This document shows positions 8,521-17,401 of a DNA stretch of 64,000 nt, in pieces. The notes beneath the pieces were generated by a model. The model was not told the DNA's origin, searched no databases, and saw nothing but the letters and a program-made list of their open reading frames with translations. The DNA is from JBDWFY01 sp965275915 (GTDB taxonomy: Bacteria; Pseudomonadota; Alphaproteobacteria; Rhizobiales; Stappiaceae). The position numbers were made by a program, and so were the translations under genes. The stretch lies in the NCBI GenBank assembly GCA_965275915.1, contig CBDHYI010000007.1, positions 2,170,001 through 2,234,000 on the forward strand, written 5' to 3'. The stretch's first letter is position 1. Each line of letters opens with the position of its first letter.

Positions 8521-9233
8521 ATGTCGCTGTCATAACGGGCGGAAACAAGGGCCTGGGCCTGGCGCAGACGCGCAAGTTTCTGAGCGAAGGATACCGGGTT
8601 TATGTTGTCGCGCGCTCCGAGGGCGGCATTTCCGGGCTCGGCGGTGATGTGCATTTCGTAAAGCACGATCTCAGCAACTGGCAGGATACGGACTATCTGA
8701 CAGGCATCCACCGAAAGACCGGCCCGATCTCCGTTCTGGTCAACAATGCGGGAATGCATCTGAAAAAGCCGGTTTGGGCGGTCGAGCCGGACGAGCTTGA
8801 GCAGCGCCTCGACCTGAACGTGAAGGCGGTCTTTGCGGCCTGCGGTCGCTATGTCGACCTGCACCGGGAAACGGGCGGCGCGATTGTGAATATCTCGTCC
8901 ATGGGGGGGCTGCTGGCGTTGCCGGCGTCCGCGGCCTATGTGACGGCCAAGACGGCCGTGATCGGCCTGACGCGCTCGGTCGCGGTCGACGCGGCCGCGT
9001 TCAAAATCCGCTGCAATGCTGTCGCGCCGGGATTCATAGACACGGACATGACCCGGGCGATCCTGGAAAAAGATCCGGCGCGCCGCGCAAAGATCGAGGG
9101 ACGCATTCCCGGCGGCGCCTTCGGCCAGCCGGAGGACGTGGCCAACGCGGTGTTTTTCCTGGCCTCCGGCCAGGCAGCTCACGTCAATGGCGTCGTGTTG
9201 CCGGTCGATGGCGGTTTTTCGATCGGATTTTAG
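8517..9233 (+). CDS. SDR-family oxidoreductase (gluconate 5-dehydrogenase-like)
   Basis: A 238-residue classical SDR: TGGNKGLG (7-14), NNAG (76-79), catalytic Ser127 or Ser128, Tyr141 and Lys145, and the C-terminal PVDGGFSIGF. It overlaps the upstream gene as ATGA and is followed after 3 bases by an IdnD-like alcohol dehydrogenase. In the L-idonate pathway an SDR (IdnO) pairs with such a dehydrogenase to interconvert idonate, 5-ketogluconate and gluconate. This pairing suggests a sugar acid or polyol substrate, but SDR specificity cannot be read from sequence. Confidence 0.85.
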   Translation: MNVAVITGGNKGLGLAQTRKFLSEGYRVYVVARSEGGISGLGGDVHFVKHDLSNWQDTDYLTGIHRKTGPISVLVNNAGMHLKKPVWAVEPDELEQRLDLNVKAVFAACGRYVDLHRETGGAIVNISSMGGLLALPASAAYVTAKTAVIGLTRSVAVDAAAFKIRCNAVAPGFIDTDMTRAILEKDPARRAKIEGRIPGGAFGQPEDVANAVFFLASGQAAHVNGVVLPVDGGFSIGF

Positions 9234-9236
9234 ACC

Positions 9237-10259
9237 GTGTATACGAAATCGACACTGACCGCCGCGCGTGAGATCCGGATCGAGCAGGCCGAGATACCGG
9301 CACAGATCGCGCCCGACCATGTTCGGCTGCGCCTTGCCGCGGCCAGCATCTGCGGCACGGACATGCACTATTTCCGGCATTTCGCCAATGCGGGCTTCAA
9401 TCTGGACGGTCCGGTGACCTTGGGCCACGAGGCCTGCGCTTTCGTGGAGGATGCCAACGGGCACGATTTTGCGCCCGGCCAGCTTGTGGCAATCAATCCT
9501 GTCATCAGTTGCGGGTCCTGCGAAAACTGCGTCCGCGGCGACATCAATATGTGTGCAACCAAGCGCTTTCCCGGATCCGCCACGACAAAACCGCATATCG
9601 ACGGGTTTTTCCGCGACTTTTTTGATTTTCCGGCGCGCTGCTGCCATGCCGTCGCAGAGGCGGTCGCACCCGACCATCTGACCTTCGCCGAACCGCTGGC
9701 CTGCGCCATGCACGCAGTCAATCGCGCGGGGGTTAACGCGGGGCACAGGGTGCTTGTGACGGGCTGCGGGCCAATGGGATTGCTGGCGACTGTGGGCGCC
9801 GTCGCCAAGGGGGCGGAGGTTGATGTAACCGACCTCAAACAGGAGGCGCTTGATGCGGCCGCGGCCGTGGGCGCGCGTTCCGGATTTGTCATCGGAGGCG
9901 GCGCTCCGCCTTCGGCCGCTTATGACGTGGTGATCGAGGCCAGCGGTTCGCCGCATGCCTACAATCAGGCACTTGATGCCGTGCGCAAGCAGGGCACGGT
10001 CGGTGTTTTGTCGCTGATCCAGCCCAGCGAAGTCCCGATCAATCTGCACCTCAATGCGCTCAAGGAAGTGACCAGTATCGGATCGATCCTCTTTACTTCG
10101 GAGTTCGCCGAGGCGGTGGCCCTGATCGAGGGGGGGACCGTCGACTTTGAGGCCATCACGGCCGCGCGTTATCCCGTCGCCGAGACGCAGGCCGCCTGCA
10201 ATCTGATGGCGGATGGGCGCGCCGTCGGCAAAGTGCTGATCAAGCCCGACGGACCTTAA
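9237..10259 (+). CDS. Zinc-dependent alcohol dehydrogenase, L-idonate 5-dehydrogenase-like
   Basis: A 340-residue medium-chain dehydrogenase starting at GTG. Catalytic zinc ligands are Cys39 (SICGTD), His64 and Glu65 (GHE), and structural-zinc cysteines are at 92, 95, 98 and 106. The FPGSATTKPHIDGFF stretch closely follows the IdnD pattern. The Rossmann fold (GCGPMGLL) is near residue 175. It would oxidise a polyol or aldonate with NAD(P). Last gene of the LacI-operator operon, convergent with the sulfatase operon 40 bases away. Confidence 0.87.
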   Translation: MYTKSTLTAAREIRIEQAEIPAQIAPDHVRLRLAAASICGTDMHYFRHFANAGFNLDGPVTLGHEACAFVEDANGHDFAPGQLVAINPVISCGSCENCVRGDINMCATKRFPGSATTKPHIDGFFRDFFDFPARCCHAVAEAVAPDHLTFAEPLACAMHAVNRAGVNAGHRVLVTGCGPMGLLATVGAVAKGAEVDVTDLKQEALDAAAAVGARSGFVIGGGAPPSAAYDVVIEASGSPHAYNQALDAVRKQGTVGVLSLIQPSEVPINLHLNALKEVTSIGSILFTSEFAEAVALIEGGTVDFEAITAARYPVAETQAACNLMADGRAVGKVLIKPDGP

Positions 10260-10298
10260 TTCCAGCCCGGCGGGGTATGCCTCAGCGGGTTTGGCGGT

Positions 10299-11045
10299 TC
10301 AGTAGATGCTCGCGCCACCGTCGAGCCGCATCACGGCTCCGGTGACCCGGCGCGACTCGTCCGAGGCCAGATAGAGCGCCAGATTGGCCACGTCGACGGG
10401 TTCCGCCGGACCAAGGATCGACTTCCGGTAGATTGGATTGTCCGGCTTGATGAAAGCAGCGACGCGTTCGGTCAGGACAACGCCGGGAGCCATGACATTG
10501 ACCCGGATATTGTCTTTCGCCCACTGCATGGCCATGGCACGGCTCATCGCCAGCACGCCGCCCTTGGAGGCGGTGTAGGCGTCTGCCCCCTCCGTTCCCA
10601 GCACCGCGCGCAGGGAAGAAATGTTTATGATGGAACCCGCGCCGCCTTTTTTCATGACAGGGATCACCTTTCGGCACATCATCAGCGTGCCGAAAAGATC
10701 CACGCGGATTGTGCGCCAGAACTCGTCGAGCGACAGGTCGGTGACCGCTCCGTCTGCTGTCGAGCCGCCGCCGGCACTGTTCAGGAGAACGTCGATTCCG
10801 CCGAATGCTTCAACACCCGCGGCGACCATCTGGTCGACACTGGCTTCATCACTGACATCGCCGGTAACCGGCGCCGCCTTGCCGCCTGCGGCTGCCGCTT
10901 CCGCCACAACCTTCTTTGCGGCATCGGCATTGAAATCGGCAACGATCACCTGTGCGTCTTCTTCGGCAAAACGCAGGACACAGGCCCTGCCGATCCCGCT
11001 GCCGCCGCCCGTTACCAGCGCAGTCTTGCCCGTTAGTCGTCCCAT
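10299..11045 (-). CDS. SDR-family oxidoreductase
   Basis: A 248-residue classical SDR: TGGGSGIG (12-19), catalytic Ser144, Tyr157 and Lys161 (YTASK), and the C-terminal RLDGGASIY. Last gene of the sulfatase operon; its start overlaps the end of the previous SDR by 13 bases. It probably oxidises an alcohol released from the sulfated substrate, with NAD(P). Substrate unknown. Confidence 0.85.
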   Translation of the reverse strand: MGRLTGKTALVTGGGSGIGRACVLRFAEEDAQVIVADFNADAAKKVVAEAAAAGGKAAPVTGDVSDEASVDQMVAAGVEAFGGIDVLLNSAGGGSTADGAVTDLSLDEFWRTIRVDLFGTLMMCRKVIPVMKKGGAGSIINISSLRAVLGTEGADAYTASKGGVLAMSRAMAMQWAKDNIRVNVMAPGVVLTERVAAFIKPDNPIYRKSILGPAEPVDVANLALYLASDESRRVTGAVMRLDGGASIY

Positions 11046-11791
11046 TTTGTCCCCTGACCCTTTACCGCTTCGGCCTTGACGCCGCCGACAGCCTGCTCCG
11101 TTGGCAAAATTTCAAGTGTAGCGACATTCACATGCGCCGGTGCGTCAAGGGCGAACAAAATCGCATTGGCGATGTCCTCAGGCTGCAGTTCGCGGATGCC
11201 CGAAGCGCCCATCGCGGCCAGCCTTTCGCGGTCACCCTGTGCGGCCTGGTAAAACTCGGACGCGACCCGACCCGGTGCGATTTCAGTCACCCGGATGCCT
11301 GTGCCGGATAGTTCGAACCTCAGATTCTGACTGATCCGGTGAATTGCCGATTTGGTGCCGCCATAGACGGCCGAGAGCAGGGTGTGCAGACCGGCAATCG
11401 AACCGATATTTACGACATGACCGCGCCCGCGTGCTTTCATCCCGGGTATCAGGCAGGCGATCAGCTTCAATGGCGCGATCACATTGATATCGAACGCTTC
11501 CTGCAACTGGTAAGGCGACAGCCCGTCAAGCCCGCTGATCCCATGGCCGACGCCGGCATTGTTGATCAGGATGTCCGGCTCAAACTCCGTAAGACGGGCC
11601 GCGTGCTCATTCAGATCACGCACATCGGCGACCAAAAGTTCGGCGCCTGTCGCGTCTGCCAGTGCACGCAGCCGCTCCTCGCGGCGCGCAATAGCCAGTA
11701 CCTGCCGCCCGGAGGACCTCAGTGCCCGCACAGTGGCTTCTCCGATGCCGCTTGTGGCCCCGGTGACAATGGCTCTGCTGAGTGCTGTCAT
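11033..11791 (-). CDS. SDR-family oxidoreductase (YdfG-like, NADP-type)
   Basis: A 252-residue SDR: TGATSGIG (10-17), NNAG (77-80), catalytic Ser131, Tyr143 and Lys147 (YGGTK). The RREERL segment after the second strand carries basic residues typical of NADP preference. The PGRVASEF motif and the alanine-rich C-terminus resemble the YdfG group, which acts on 3-hydroxy acids such as serine. It overlaps the sulfatase stop as ATGA. Confidence 0.85.
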   Translation of the reverse strand: MTALSRAIVTGATSGIGEATVRALRSSGRQVLAIARREERLRALADATGAELLVADVRDLNEHAARLTEFEPDILINNAGVGHGISGLDGLSPYQLQEAFDINVIAPLKLIACLIPGMKARGRGHVVNIGSIAGLHTLLSAVYGGTKSAIHRISQNLRFELSGTGIRVTEIAPGRVASEFYQAAQGDRERLAAMGASGIRELQPEDIANAILFALDAPAHVNVATLEILPTEQAVGGVKAEAVKGQGTKWDD

Positions 11792-13287
11792 TGGGAGACC
11801 TCGGCATCGTCAGTCAGTTCCGGAAAGAAGTTCATCAGGCCACCGGGATTGATCGGCGGCACCGGCCACTGATCTCCTCGGGTCAGTCCCAATCCGCGGT
11901 TGGGCGCCGGCCGGTAGGTGCGGTTGGGCAGGCCCTTGAGATCATTTCCCGCCAACCAGTCCAAGTCGCTGCCGTAAAGTTCCTTGCAGAGCTTGTCTTT
12001 GAGTTCGGCAAGCTTGTCGGAATATTCGGGCAGGGCTGAGATATCCGCCAGCTCTTTCGGATCGGTCTCCAGGTCGAAAAGCTGGTAGTGGTTTCCTGCC
12101 GGGTAGTAGATCAGTTTGAAACGCCCGTCATGGAGCATGCGGCTGGCGAGTTCGCCCTCGCCGAATTCGCCGTAAAGGTGATCGCGCGCCTCGCCGAACA
12201 TCGAACGGCCGGTGACTGTTTCAGGGATTTCAATCCCGGCCAGATCCAGCAGGGTCGGCATGATGTCGGCCAGGCACACAAGCCGGTCCTCGACCGCGCC
12301 GACGCCCACGCGCTTGTCGCCCTTCTGTCCCATTACGATCATCGGGATATTGGCGGAACTCTCATAAAAATTCTGCTTGGCCCAGATGCCGTGATTGCCG
12401 AAGCTCTCGCCGTGGTCCGAGGTGAACACGACGATTGTGTTGTCGAGAATGCCCTCTTCGCGAATGGTCCCGATCAGAGTGCCTATTTTCTGGTCGATCT
12501 GGGTACAGAGCGCGTAAAAGTGCCGCCGGGCCCAATCCGCTTCGACGTCCGACATATTGTAGCGCTTCTGAAAGCCCTGCAGGAGCACGGGCAGTTCCTC
12601 TTCATCGCACCATGCGCCGCGAATGGACTTGTCCATCTCGATGCCGCGGTAAAACTCCAGAAATCGTTGCGGCGGCACCAGCGGCGGATGCGGGTGACGG
12701 TATCCCAGGTACCAGAAAGCCGGCCGCTTCGGGTCTCTGCGGCGGATTATCCGGCACATGGTCTCGGTCGCCCAATTGGTCGCGTGTGCCTCCTCCGGAA
12801 GGTGCCAGGTCGTGGCGCCATAGCCATTGTTGGAGATGCCGTGGCCGAACTGTTTTCCCAGCCAGCCATTGTCGCCCAGGAAGATCTCGTAGTCGTCGGT
12901 GACGCCGTGATGGGTGCGCCCCTCGTCGTCCAGCTGGATGTCGTCGAAACCCAGGCGGTCGCGTTGAGGATAGGTATGGGTCTTGCCGACACCCTGCGCC
13001 TGATATCCGGCGTCGCGGAAGGTTTGTGCCAGTGTCGGCAGATGGCCGGGCATCTCGAGTTTTGCCTGGAAGGTGCGATCCCCGTGTTCGCGGGCCGAGG
13101 CCCCGGTCATCAGGCTGCGCCGTGCTGGGATGCAGACCGGATGTTCGGAATAGGCGTTGGTGAACCGGGTACCGCACTGCGCGATCGTATCCAGGGTCGG
13201 CGTGCGGATGACGGGATGTCCCGCGCAGCCCAGCAACTCCGCCATCCAATGGTCGGTGACGATCAGCAAGATGTTTGGTTTGGTCAT
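11788..13287 (-). CDS. Type I sulfatase (arylsulfatase family, Cys-type)
   Basis: A 499-residue sulfatase. The maturation motif CIPAR (Cys52-x-Pro54-x-Arg56) sits in HPVCIPARRSLMTG, so Cys52 should be oxidised to formylglycine. The N-terminal IVTDHW supplies a metal-binding aspartate, VGKTHTY and FTSDHGE the other active-site residues. No signal peptide is seen, so it acts in the cytoplasm on an imported sulfate ester. Phosphonate monoester hydrolases share this fold and are an alternative. It lies between tctA and SDR genes, with ATGA overlaps on both sides. The gene for its maturation enzyme is in the window at 17396-18337. Confidence 0.9.
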   Translation of the reverse strand: MTKPNILLIVTDHWMAELLGCAGHPVIRTPTLDTIAQCGTRFTNAYSEHPVCIPARRSLMTGASAREHGDRTFQAKLEMPGHLPTLAQTFRDAGYQAQGVGKTHTYPQRDRLGFDDIQLDDEGRTHHGVTDDYEIFLGDNGWLGKQFGHGISNNGYGATTWHLPEEAHATNWATETMCRIIRRRDPKRPAFWYLGYRHPHPPLVPPQRFLEFYRGIEMDKSIRGAWCDEEELPVLLQGFQKRYNMSDVEADWARRHFYALCTQIDQKIGTLIGTIREEGILDNTIVVFTSDHGESFGNHGIWAKQNFYESSANIPMIVMGQKGDKRVGVGAVEDRLVCLADIMPTLLDLAGIEIPETVTGRSMFGEARDHLYGEFGEGELASRMLHDGRFKLIYYPAGNHYQLFDLETDPKELADISALPEYSDKLAELKDKLCKELYGSDLDWLAGNDLKGLPNRTYRPAPNRGLGLTRGDQWPVPPINPGGLMNFFPELTDDAEVSQ

Positions 13288-14780
13288 TCTTTCAACGCTT
13301 TCGTTTGAGGGAGCCGGCGCAGATTGCTGACAACCGTTGCGGCAATGATCACCGCAGTCAGCGCGAATATCGGCAGAGCAATCGGGTCTGTGACGAAGGC
13401 CCAGACGCTCCCCTTGCTGGCAATCAGGCCCTGACGCAGTTTCTCCTCGAAGATAAAGCCAAGCGCGACACCGATGACGATCGGGGCAATCGGGTATTTT
13501 GCCAGGCGCAGCAGCACACCGACCGCTCCTGCGACAACGCAGACGACAAGGTCGACGGGATTTCCGCGCACGACGAAGGCGCCGACCAGGGAGAACAGCA
13601 GGATCAGTCCCATCAGGATCGGTTCAGGCACGCGCAGGAGGCGCTCAAACAGCCGGGCGCTGAGCATGCCGGTGCCAAACATGATGATGTTGGCCAGCAG
13701 AACCATCATGAAAGCGGCCGTCAGTATATGCGGGTTGTTGTTGACCAGGTCAAAGCCCGGAACAATACCCTTGATGGTCAGAACGCCCAACAGGACAAGC
13801 GTTCCGCCGTCGCCGGGAATGCCCAGCGCCATCGTCGGGATCAGCGCGCCGCCGGTAACGGCATTGTTGGACGCTTCCGAAGCGATCAGCCCGTCGGGTT
13901 CGCCTGTGCCCAACTTGTCCTTGTTGGGCGAGAATCTCTTTGCCGCGGTATAGCTGACAAACGTCGCCGCCATTGCGCCCGTGCCGGGCAGGATACCGAT
14001 AAATGTCCCGATCGAGCAGGCGCGAAGCAGTTCCTTCCAGCGCCCGATGACCTGCGCCAGAGGCGGCAGCCGGAACCCGACATTCATCTCGGCGCCCGTG
14101 CGATGCGCCCCTTGCAACAGCGCCCTGTGATAGACCTCGGACAGAGCAAAAAGCCCGATCAGGATCGGGATCAGGGTAAACCCTCCCCGCATGATGTCCG
14201 AATTGAAGCTGAACCGGGTCATGCCGGTGTAGTTGTCCTGCCCGACTGTCGTCAGGAACAGTCCCAAGACGCCGCCAAGCAGGCCTTTGACCATGCTGCC
14301 TGAGGAAAGCCATGCAATACAGGTCAGCGCAAAAAGAACGATTGCGAAAATGGCCGAGGGACCGAATGCGACCGAGACGCGCGCAAGCGCGGGGGCGGCG
14401 ACGATCAGGATGATCAACGAAAATATGCCGCCGATGAAAGAGGCCAGCGTCGCCCAGCCAATCGCCAGGTCCGCCTTGCCTGCTTGCGCCATCGGATAGC
14501 CGTCAAGGACCGTTGCGGCCGACTGCGGAGTGCCGGGTGTATTGATCAGAATTGCCGAGATCGATCCGCCATAGACTGAGGTCACATAGATTGCCATGAA
14601 GAGGGCCATCGCGCTCTCGGTCGGCATCGCGAAGGTGAAAGGCAGGGCGATAATCAGCGCCGCGACCGTGCCCATCCCCGGCAGCACGCCGGCAACGGTG
14701 CCCCATATCCCCCCGATCAGCAGCGCCACGAAAACGGTCGGAGAATTGAATAGTCCCAGCGCGGAATAGAAGAGCTCCAT
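13284..14780 (-). CDS. TTT transporter large membrane subunit (TctA family), second system
   Basis: A 498-residue polytopic protein with the TctA signature VAGVLPGMGTVAAL and INTPGTPQSAAT in the first half and LGIPGDGGT in the second. The ATG at 14780 is 2 bases after the tctB stop; an upstream in-frame ATG lies inside tctB. Its stop overlaps the sulfatase start as ATGA. It imports the substrate presented by the binding protein at 15329-16276. Confidence 0.92.
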   Translation of the reverse strand: MELFYSALGLFNSPTVFVALLIGGIWGTVAGVLPGMGTVAALIIALPFTFAMPTESAMALFMAIYVTSVYGGSISAILINTPGTPQSAATVLDGYPMAQAGKADLAIGWATLASFIGGIFSLIILIVAAPALARVSVAFGPSAIFAIVLFALTCIAWLSSGSMVKGLLGGVLGLFLTTVGQDNYTGMTRFSFNSDIMRGGFTLIPILIGLFALSEVYHRALLQGAHRTGAEMNVGFRLPPLAQVIGRWKELLRACSIGTFIGILPGTGAMAATFVSYTAAKRFSPNKDKLGTGEPDGLIASEASNNAVTGGALIPTMALGIPGDGGTLVLLGVLTIKGIVPGFDLVNNNPHILTAAFMMVLLANIIMFGTGMLSARLFERLLRVPEPILMGLILLFSLVGAFVVRGNPVDLVVCVVAGAVGVLLRLAKYPIAPIVIGVALGFIFEEKLRQGLIASKGSVWAFVTDPIALPIFALTAVIIAATVVSNLRRLPQTKALKE

Positions 14781-14782
14781 AG

Positions 14783-15238
14783 TCAGAGCCTCCCAAACCA
14801 TGGAGAGCGGGGCAGCCAAAGCTCAAAACCAAAGGTGAAGATCCACCAGATCAACAAAGGTGCGGCGACGCTGAGCACCAGCAGGATGCCGATCCGCCTG
14901 TATCCGAACGCATAGCAAAAACAGAAAAAGCCGGGGATCGCGGCAAACATGAAGCCGACATAAAGCATCGCAAGTCCGGTCAGGGCGCCGATGAAGGTCA
15001 CCAGGATCATCCGGCCAAGATGCTGCCCGATCGCGCCCGAAGCTTCCGAACGCATCCCGTTGAAGAAAACGATGGCGGATAGGATGATCGCGATGATCAG
15101 ATATCCGCGCGGCGCAAATGCCGGTCCGACATCGCCACCAAAAGTCGGTACATCGAAGTCGCTGGAATATGTCAGGACAAGAAATACGATTGATGTGGCG
15201 AAAAACACTGCCGAAATTGTAAGGTCAAGTGCACGCAT
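14783..15238 (-). CDS. TTT transporter small membrane subunit (TctB family), second system
   Basis: A 151-residue protein with four hydrophobic segments (about 5-24, 46-60, 78-112 as a pair, 117-137), the TctB size and topology. It lies between tctC and tctA homologues of the sulfatase operon. Confidence 0.87.
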   Translation of the reverse strand: MRALDLTISAVFFATSIVFLVLTYSSDFDVPTFGGDVGPAFAPRGYLIIAIILSAIVFFNGMRSEASGAIGQHLGRMILVTFIGALTGLAMLYVGFMFAAIPGFFCFCYAFGYRRIGILLVLSVAAPLLIWWIFTFGFELWLPRSPWFGRL

Positions 15239-15269
15239 CTTTCACCTCCGGCCGACGTCGCAGGGTTCT

Positions 15270-15316
15270 GCGATCTTAGATCGCGGAGCCCCCGAATGCC
15301 ATGGCACTTCGGGGGC
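15270..15316. terminator. Two stem-loops between tctC and tctB (attenuator-type)
   Basis: Stem GCGATC/GATCGC (15270-15284, loop TTA) and stem GCCCCCGAA/TTCGGGGGC (15288-15316) follow the binding-protein gene directly. No T-run is present. Such hairpins after the first gene usually stabilise the upstream message or partly stop transcription, so that binding protein exceeds the membrane subunits. Confidence 0.6.
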
Positions 15317-15328
15317 AAAAGTGACGTA

Positions 15329-16276
15329 TCAGTTCTTCACCAGGCCGGCGTTTCTGAGAAGCTCGCCGTTCTCTTCAAACGCCTTGCGGAAAAAGGTGCT
15401 GAATTCATCGGTGTTCATATGGCGAATTTCGCGATTCGCCTTTTCCATATTCGCGATGAACCCCTCCGAGGAGATGGCCGTTTCACAGGCTGAATCGAGC
15501 TTGGCCACAACATCGTCCGGTGTGCCGGCCGGCGCAAAAACTCCCATCCAGACGGCGATATCCGAAGGGTGGCCCTTGTCGCCGGATGTTGGAACATCAG
15601 GATGAATTTCGGACCGTTCAGGCGCAAAAATGGCCAGTGCATTCAGGCCGAAGCGGACATCGAAGTCCGAGAACCAGGCCGTCGCATCGGCGCGTCCGCC
15701 CTTGAGTTCGTTCATTGCATCGCCGCCGCCTTTCGTGGGCAGATAACCGACGTCAACACCCCACATGGCGCCAAGCGCAACCGAGGTGACGTGAGCCAGA
15801 GAACCGGGTGCGGCGCCGGTAAAGGTAATGCCGTCACCTTTGGCCTTGGCTTCCAGATCTTCCCAGGTCTTGAACTCGCTGTCCGCGTCGACGACCAGAT
15901 AAAACGGGCCCGAGGCCACCATGCAGATCGGAATGAAGCTGTCGACGCCGTAGCTGGTGCCGCGCAAATGCGGCTGTGTCGTTGTGGTGCCCACGGGCAT
16001 GAAGCCAAGGTTGTACCCGTCCGCAGTTGCCGTTGACAGCTGTGTCGCGCCGACCGTTCCGCCGGCTCCCGTTACGTTGCTGACAACGACGGACTGGCCA
16101 AGCTGTTTCTCCAGCTCTTCGGCAATGAACCGCGCCGGGACATCAGCTCCTCCGCCGGCGGCAAAAGGCACCATCAGGGAAATGGCGCGATCGGGATAAT
16201 CTGCCAAGGCCGCCCCTGCCGTGCAGAGTGTCAAGGCGGCGGCCGAACCCAGGGTCTTTAGGACCGAATTCATCAT
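15329..16276 (-). CDS. TTT transporter periplasmic substrate-binding protein (TctC/Bug family), second system
   Basis: A 315-residue Bug protein. A Sec signal covers residues 1-25 (cleavage near AALA-DYP), then YPDRAISLMVPFAAGGGAD, the ligand-loop signature, and VTGAGGTVG. GGAGG five bases upstream supports the first ATG, 16276. First gene of the operon that carries the sulfatase and two SDRs; divergent from a LacI gene. By context the ligand is a sulfated or sulfate-ester-related organic acid (inference). Confidence 0.92.
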   Translation of the reverse strand: MMNSVLKTLGSAAALTLCTAGAALADYPDRAISLMVPFAAGGGADVPARFIAEELEKQLGQSVVVSNVTGAGGTVGATQLSTATADGYNLGFMPVGTTTTQPHLRGTSYGVDSFIPICMVASGPFYLVVDADSEFKTWEDLEAKAKGDGITFTGAAPGSLAHVTSVALGAMWGVDVGYLPTKGGGDAMNELKGGRADATAWFSDFDVRFGLNALAIFAPERSEIHPDVPTSGDKGHPSDIAVWMGVFAPAGTPDDVVAKLDSACETAISSEGFIANMEKANREIRHMNTDEFSTFFRKAFEENGELLRNAGLVKN

Positions 16277-16313
16277 CTATTCCTCCCGAAAGTTGTTTCA
16301 CAGCCAGCTTAGC

Positions 16314-16359
16314 TTGACAGGAAATGCCTGGCTATTGTTGATTGTCTGGCGTCAACAAT
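16314..16359 (+). promoter_or_regulatory. Promoter with overlapping inverted repeat before LacI gene and divergent TTT operon
   Basis: TTGACA at 16314-16319 is a plausible -35 for the downstream LacI gene. The inverted repeat ATTGTTGA/TCAACAAT (16334-16341 and 16352-16359, 10-base spacer) overlaps the -10 zone. It lies between two divergent genes, so a regulator binding it, most simply the LacI product, could control both. Confidence 0.55.
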
Positions 16360-16372
16360 CGGGGAGGAGTGT

Positions 16373-17377
16373 TTGGCCAAAAGCAAAAAAAGGCTTACAC
16401 AGCGGGATGTTGCAAGGTCCATCGGCATGTCGGACATGACCGTGTCGCGCGTGTTGGCCGGCAGAGGGGTCGTCAACAGCAAGACACGCGAAAAAGTCCT
16501 GAAGGCCGTGTCCGAAATGGGTTATGTGCCGAACCGCCTCGCCGGATCTCTGGCCAGCGCCCGGTCCAACCAGGTTGGCGTCGTCCTGCCCTCGATCACC
16601 GTCGGTATATTTCCGGACGTCGCCGCGGGCATTGCAATGGAACTGGAAAAGGCGGGCTATAACCCGGTCATCGGGATCACGGACTACGACCCGGACCGTG
16701 AGGAACGGCTGATTGAATCCATGCTGTCGTGGAATGCGGCGGGGATGATCGTAAATGATTTCGTGCACACGCGCCGTGCCGCCAAACTCCTTTCCGTCTC
16801 ACCGGCGCCGGTTGTGGAAATCATGCAGCTTGCCGGCGATCCTATCGATCATTGTGTGGGCTTCAACCACTTCGAAGCCGGGGCGGAACTGGTTCGTCAT
16901 CTCATCTCCCGCGGCTACAGGCGCTTTGGCTTCCTGGGGTGGCACGGAATGGAATTTGCCGCATCGGCCCGCTTCGAGGGGGTCCGGACCGTCTTGTCGC
17001 AAGCCGGGATCGAACTGTTCGCACCCAGTTGGTACAGTGCCCCGCCGGGAGTCCAGGAAGGGTCGCAGGGGCTGAGGAAACTGCGCGCGGCGCGGCCGGA
17101 AATCGATGTTGTCATCTTCGGCAATGATTTGATGGCGGCGGGTGGATATCTTATGTCCATGAAAATGGGATGGCAGGTGCCGGGAGATATCGCCCTTGCC
17201 GGTTTCGGTGGGATGGAAATCGGACAGTCGCTCGGCCAAAAGCTGACCACCATAGATTTCCCCCGTCAAAGTGTGGGCCGTACCGCCGCGCGCACCATCC
17301 TGAATTTACTTGTGGGTCAGACAATGCCGAAGGTTCGCGAGTTTCCCTTCGATCTCGTCATCGGCGAAACGGCATGA
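16373..17377 (+). CDS. LacI-family transcriptional regulator (GntR-type)
   Basis: A 334-residue LacI regulator. The N-terminal HTH reads TQRDVARSIGMSDMTVSRVL (about 9-28), with the hinge helix PNRLAGSLAS, then a periplasmic-binding-protein-like ligand domain. The start is TTG at 16373, supported by GGGGAGGAG upstream. It is divergent from the TTT/sulfatase operon, its likely target. Effector unknown. Confidence 0.9.
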   Translation: MAKSKKRLTQRDVARSIGMSDMTVSRVLAGRGVVNSKTREKVLKAVSEMGYVPNRLAGSLASARSNQVGVVLPSITVGIFPDVAAGIAMELEKAGYNPVIGITDYDPDREERLIESMLSWNAAGMIVNDFVHTRRAAKLLSVSPAPVVEIMQLAGDPIDHCVGFNHFEAGAELVRHLISRGYRRFGFLGWHGMEFAASARFEGVRTVLSQAGIELFAPSWYSAPPGVQEGSQGLRKLRAARPEIDVVIFGNDLMAAGGYLMSMKMGWQVPGDIALAGFGGMEIGQSLGQKLTTIDFPRQSVGRTAARTILNLLVGQTMPKVREFPFDLVIGETA

Positions 17378-17382
17378 AATTA

Positions 17383-17401
17383 ATGGGTCCTGAGCCTAAT
17401 C
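17383..17401. repeat. Short recurrent intergenic motif at a gene end
   Basis: ATGGGTCCTGAGCCTAATC sits between the LacI stop and the stop codon of the convergent gene and includes that stop (TAG on the minus strand). Related copies occur at 35078-35095, 40616-40633 and, in part, 40571-40587 and 48001-48017. Confidence 0.45.

Noticed and set aside
8487..10049. Long minus-strand open frame opposite the SDR and IdnD-like genes
   Set aside because: Antisense shadow of two genes with intact catalytic residues.
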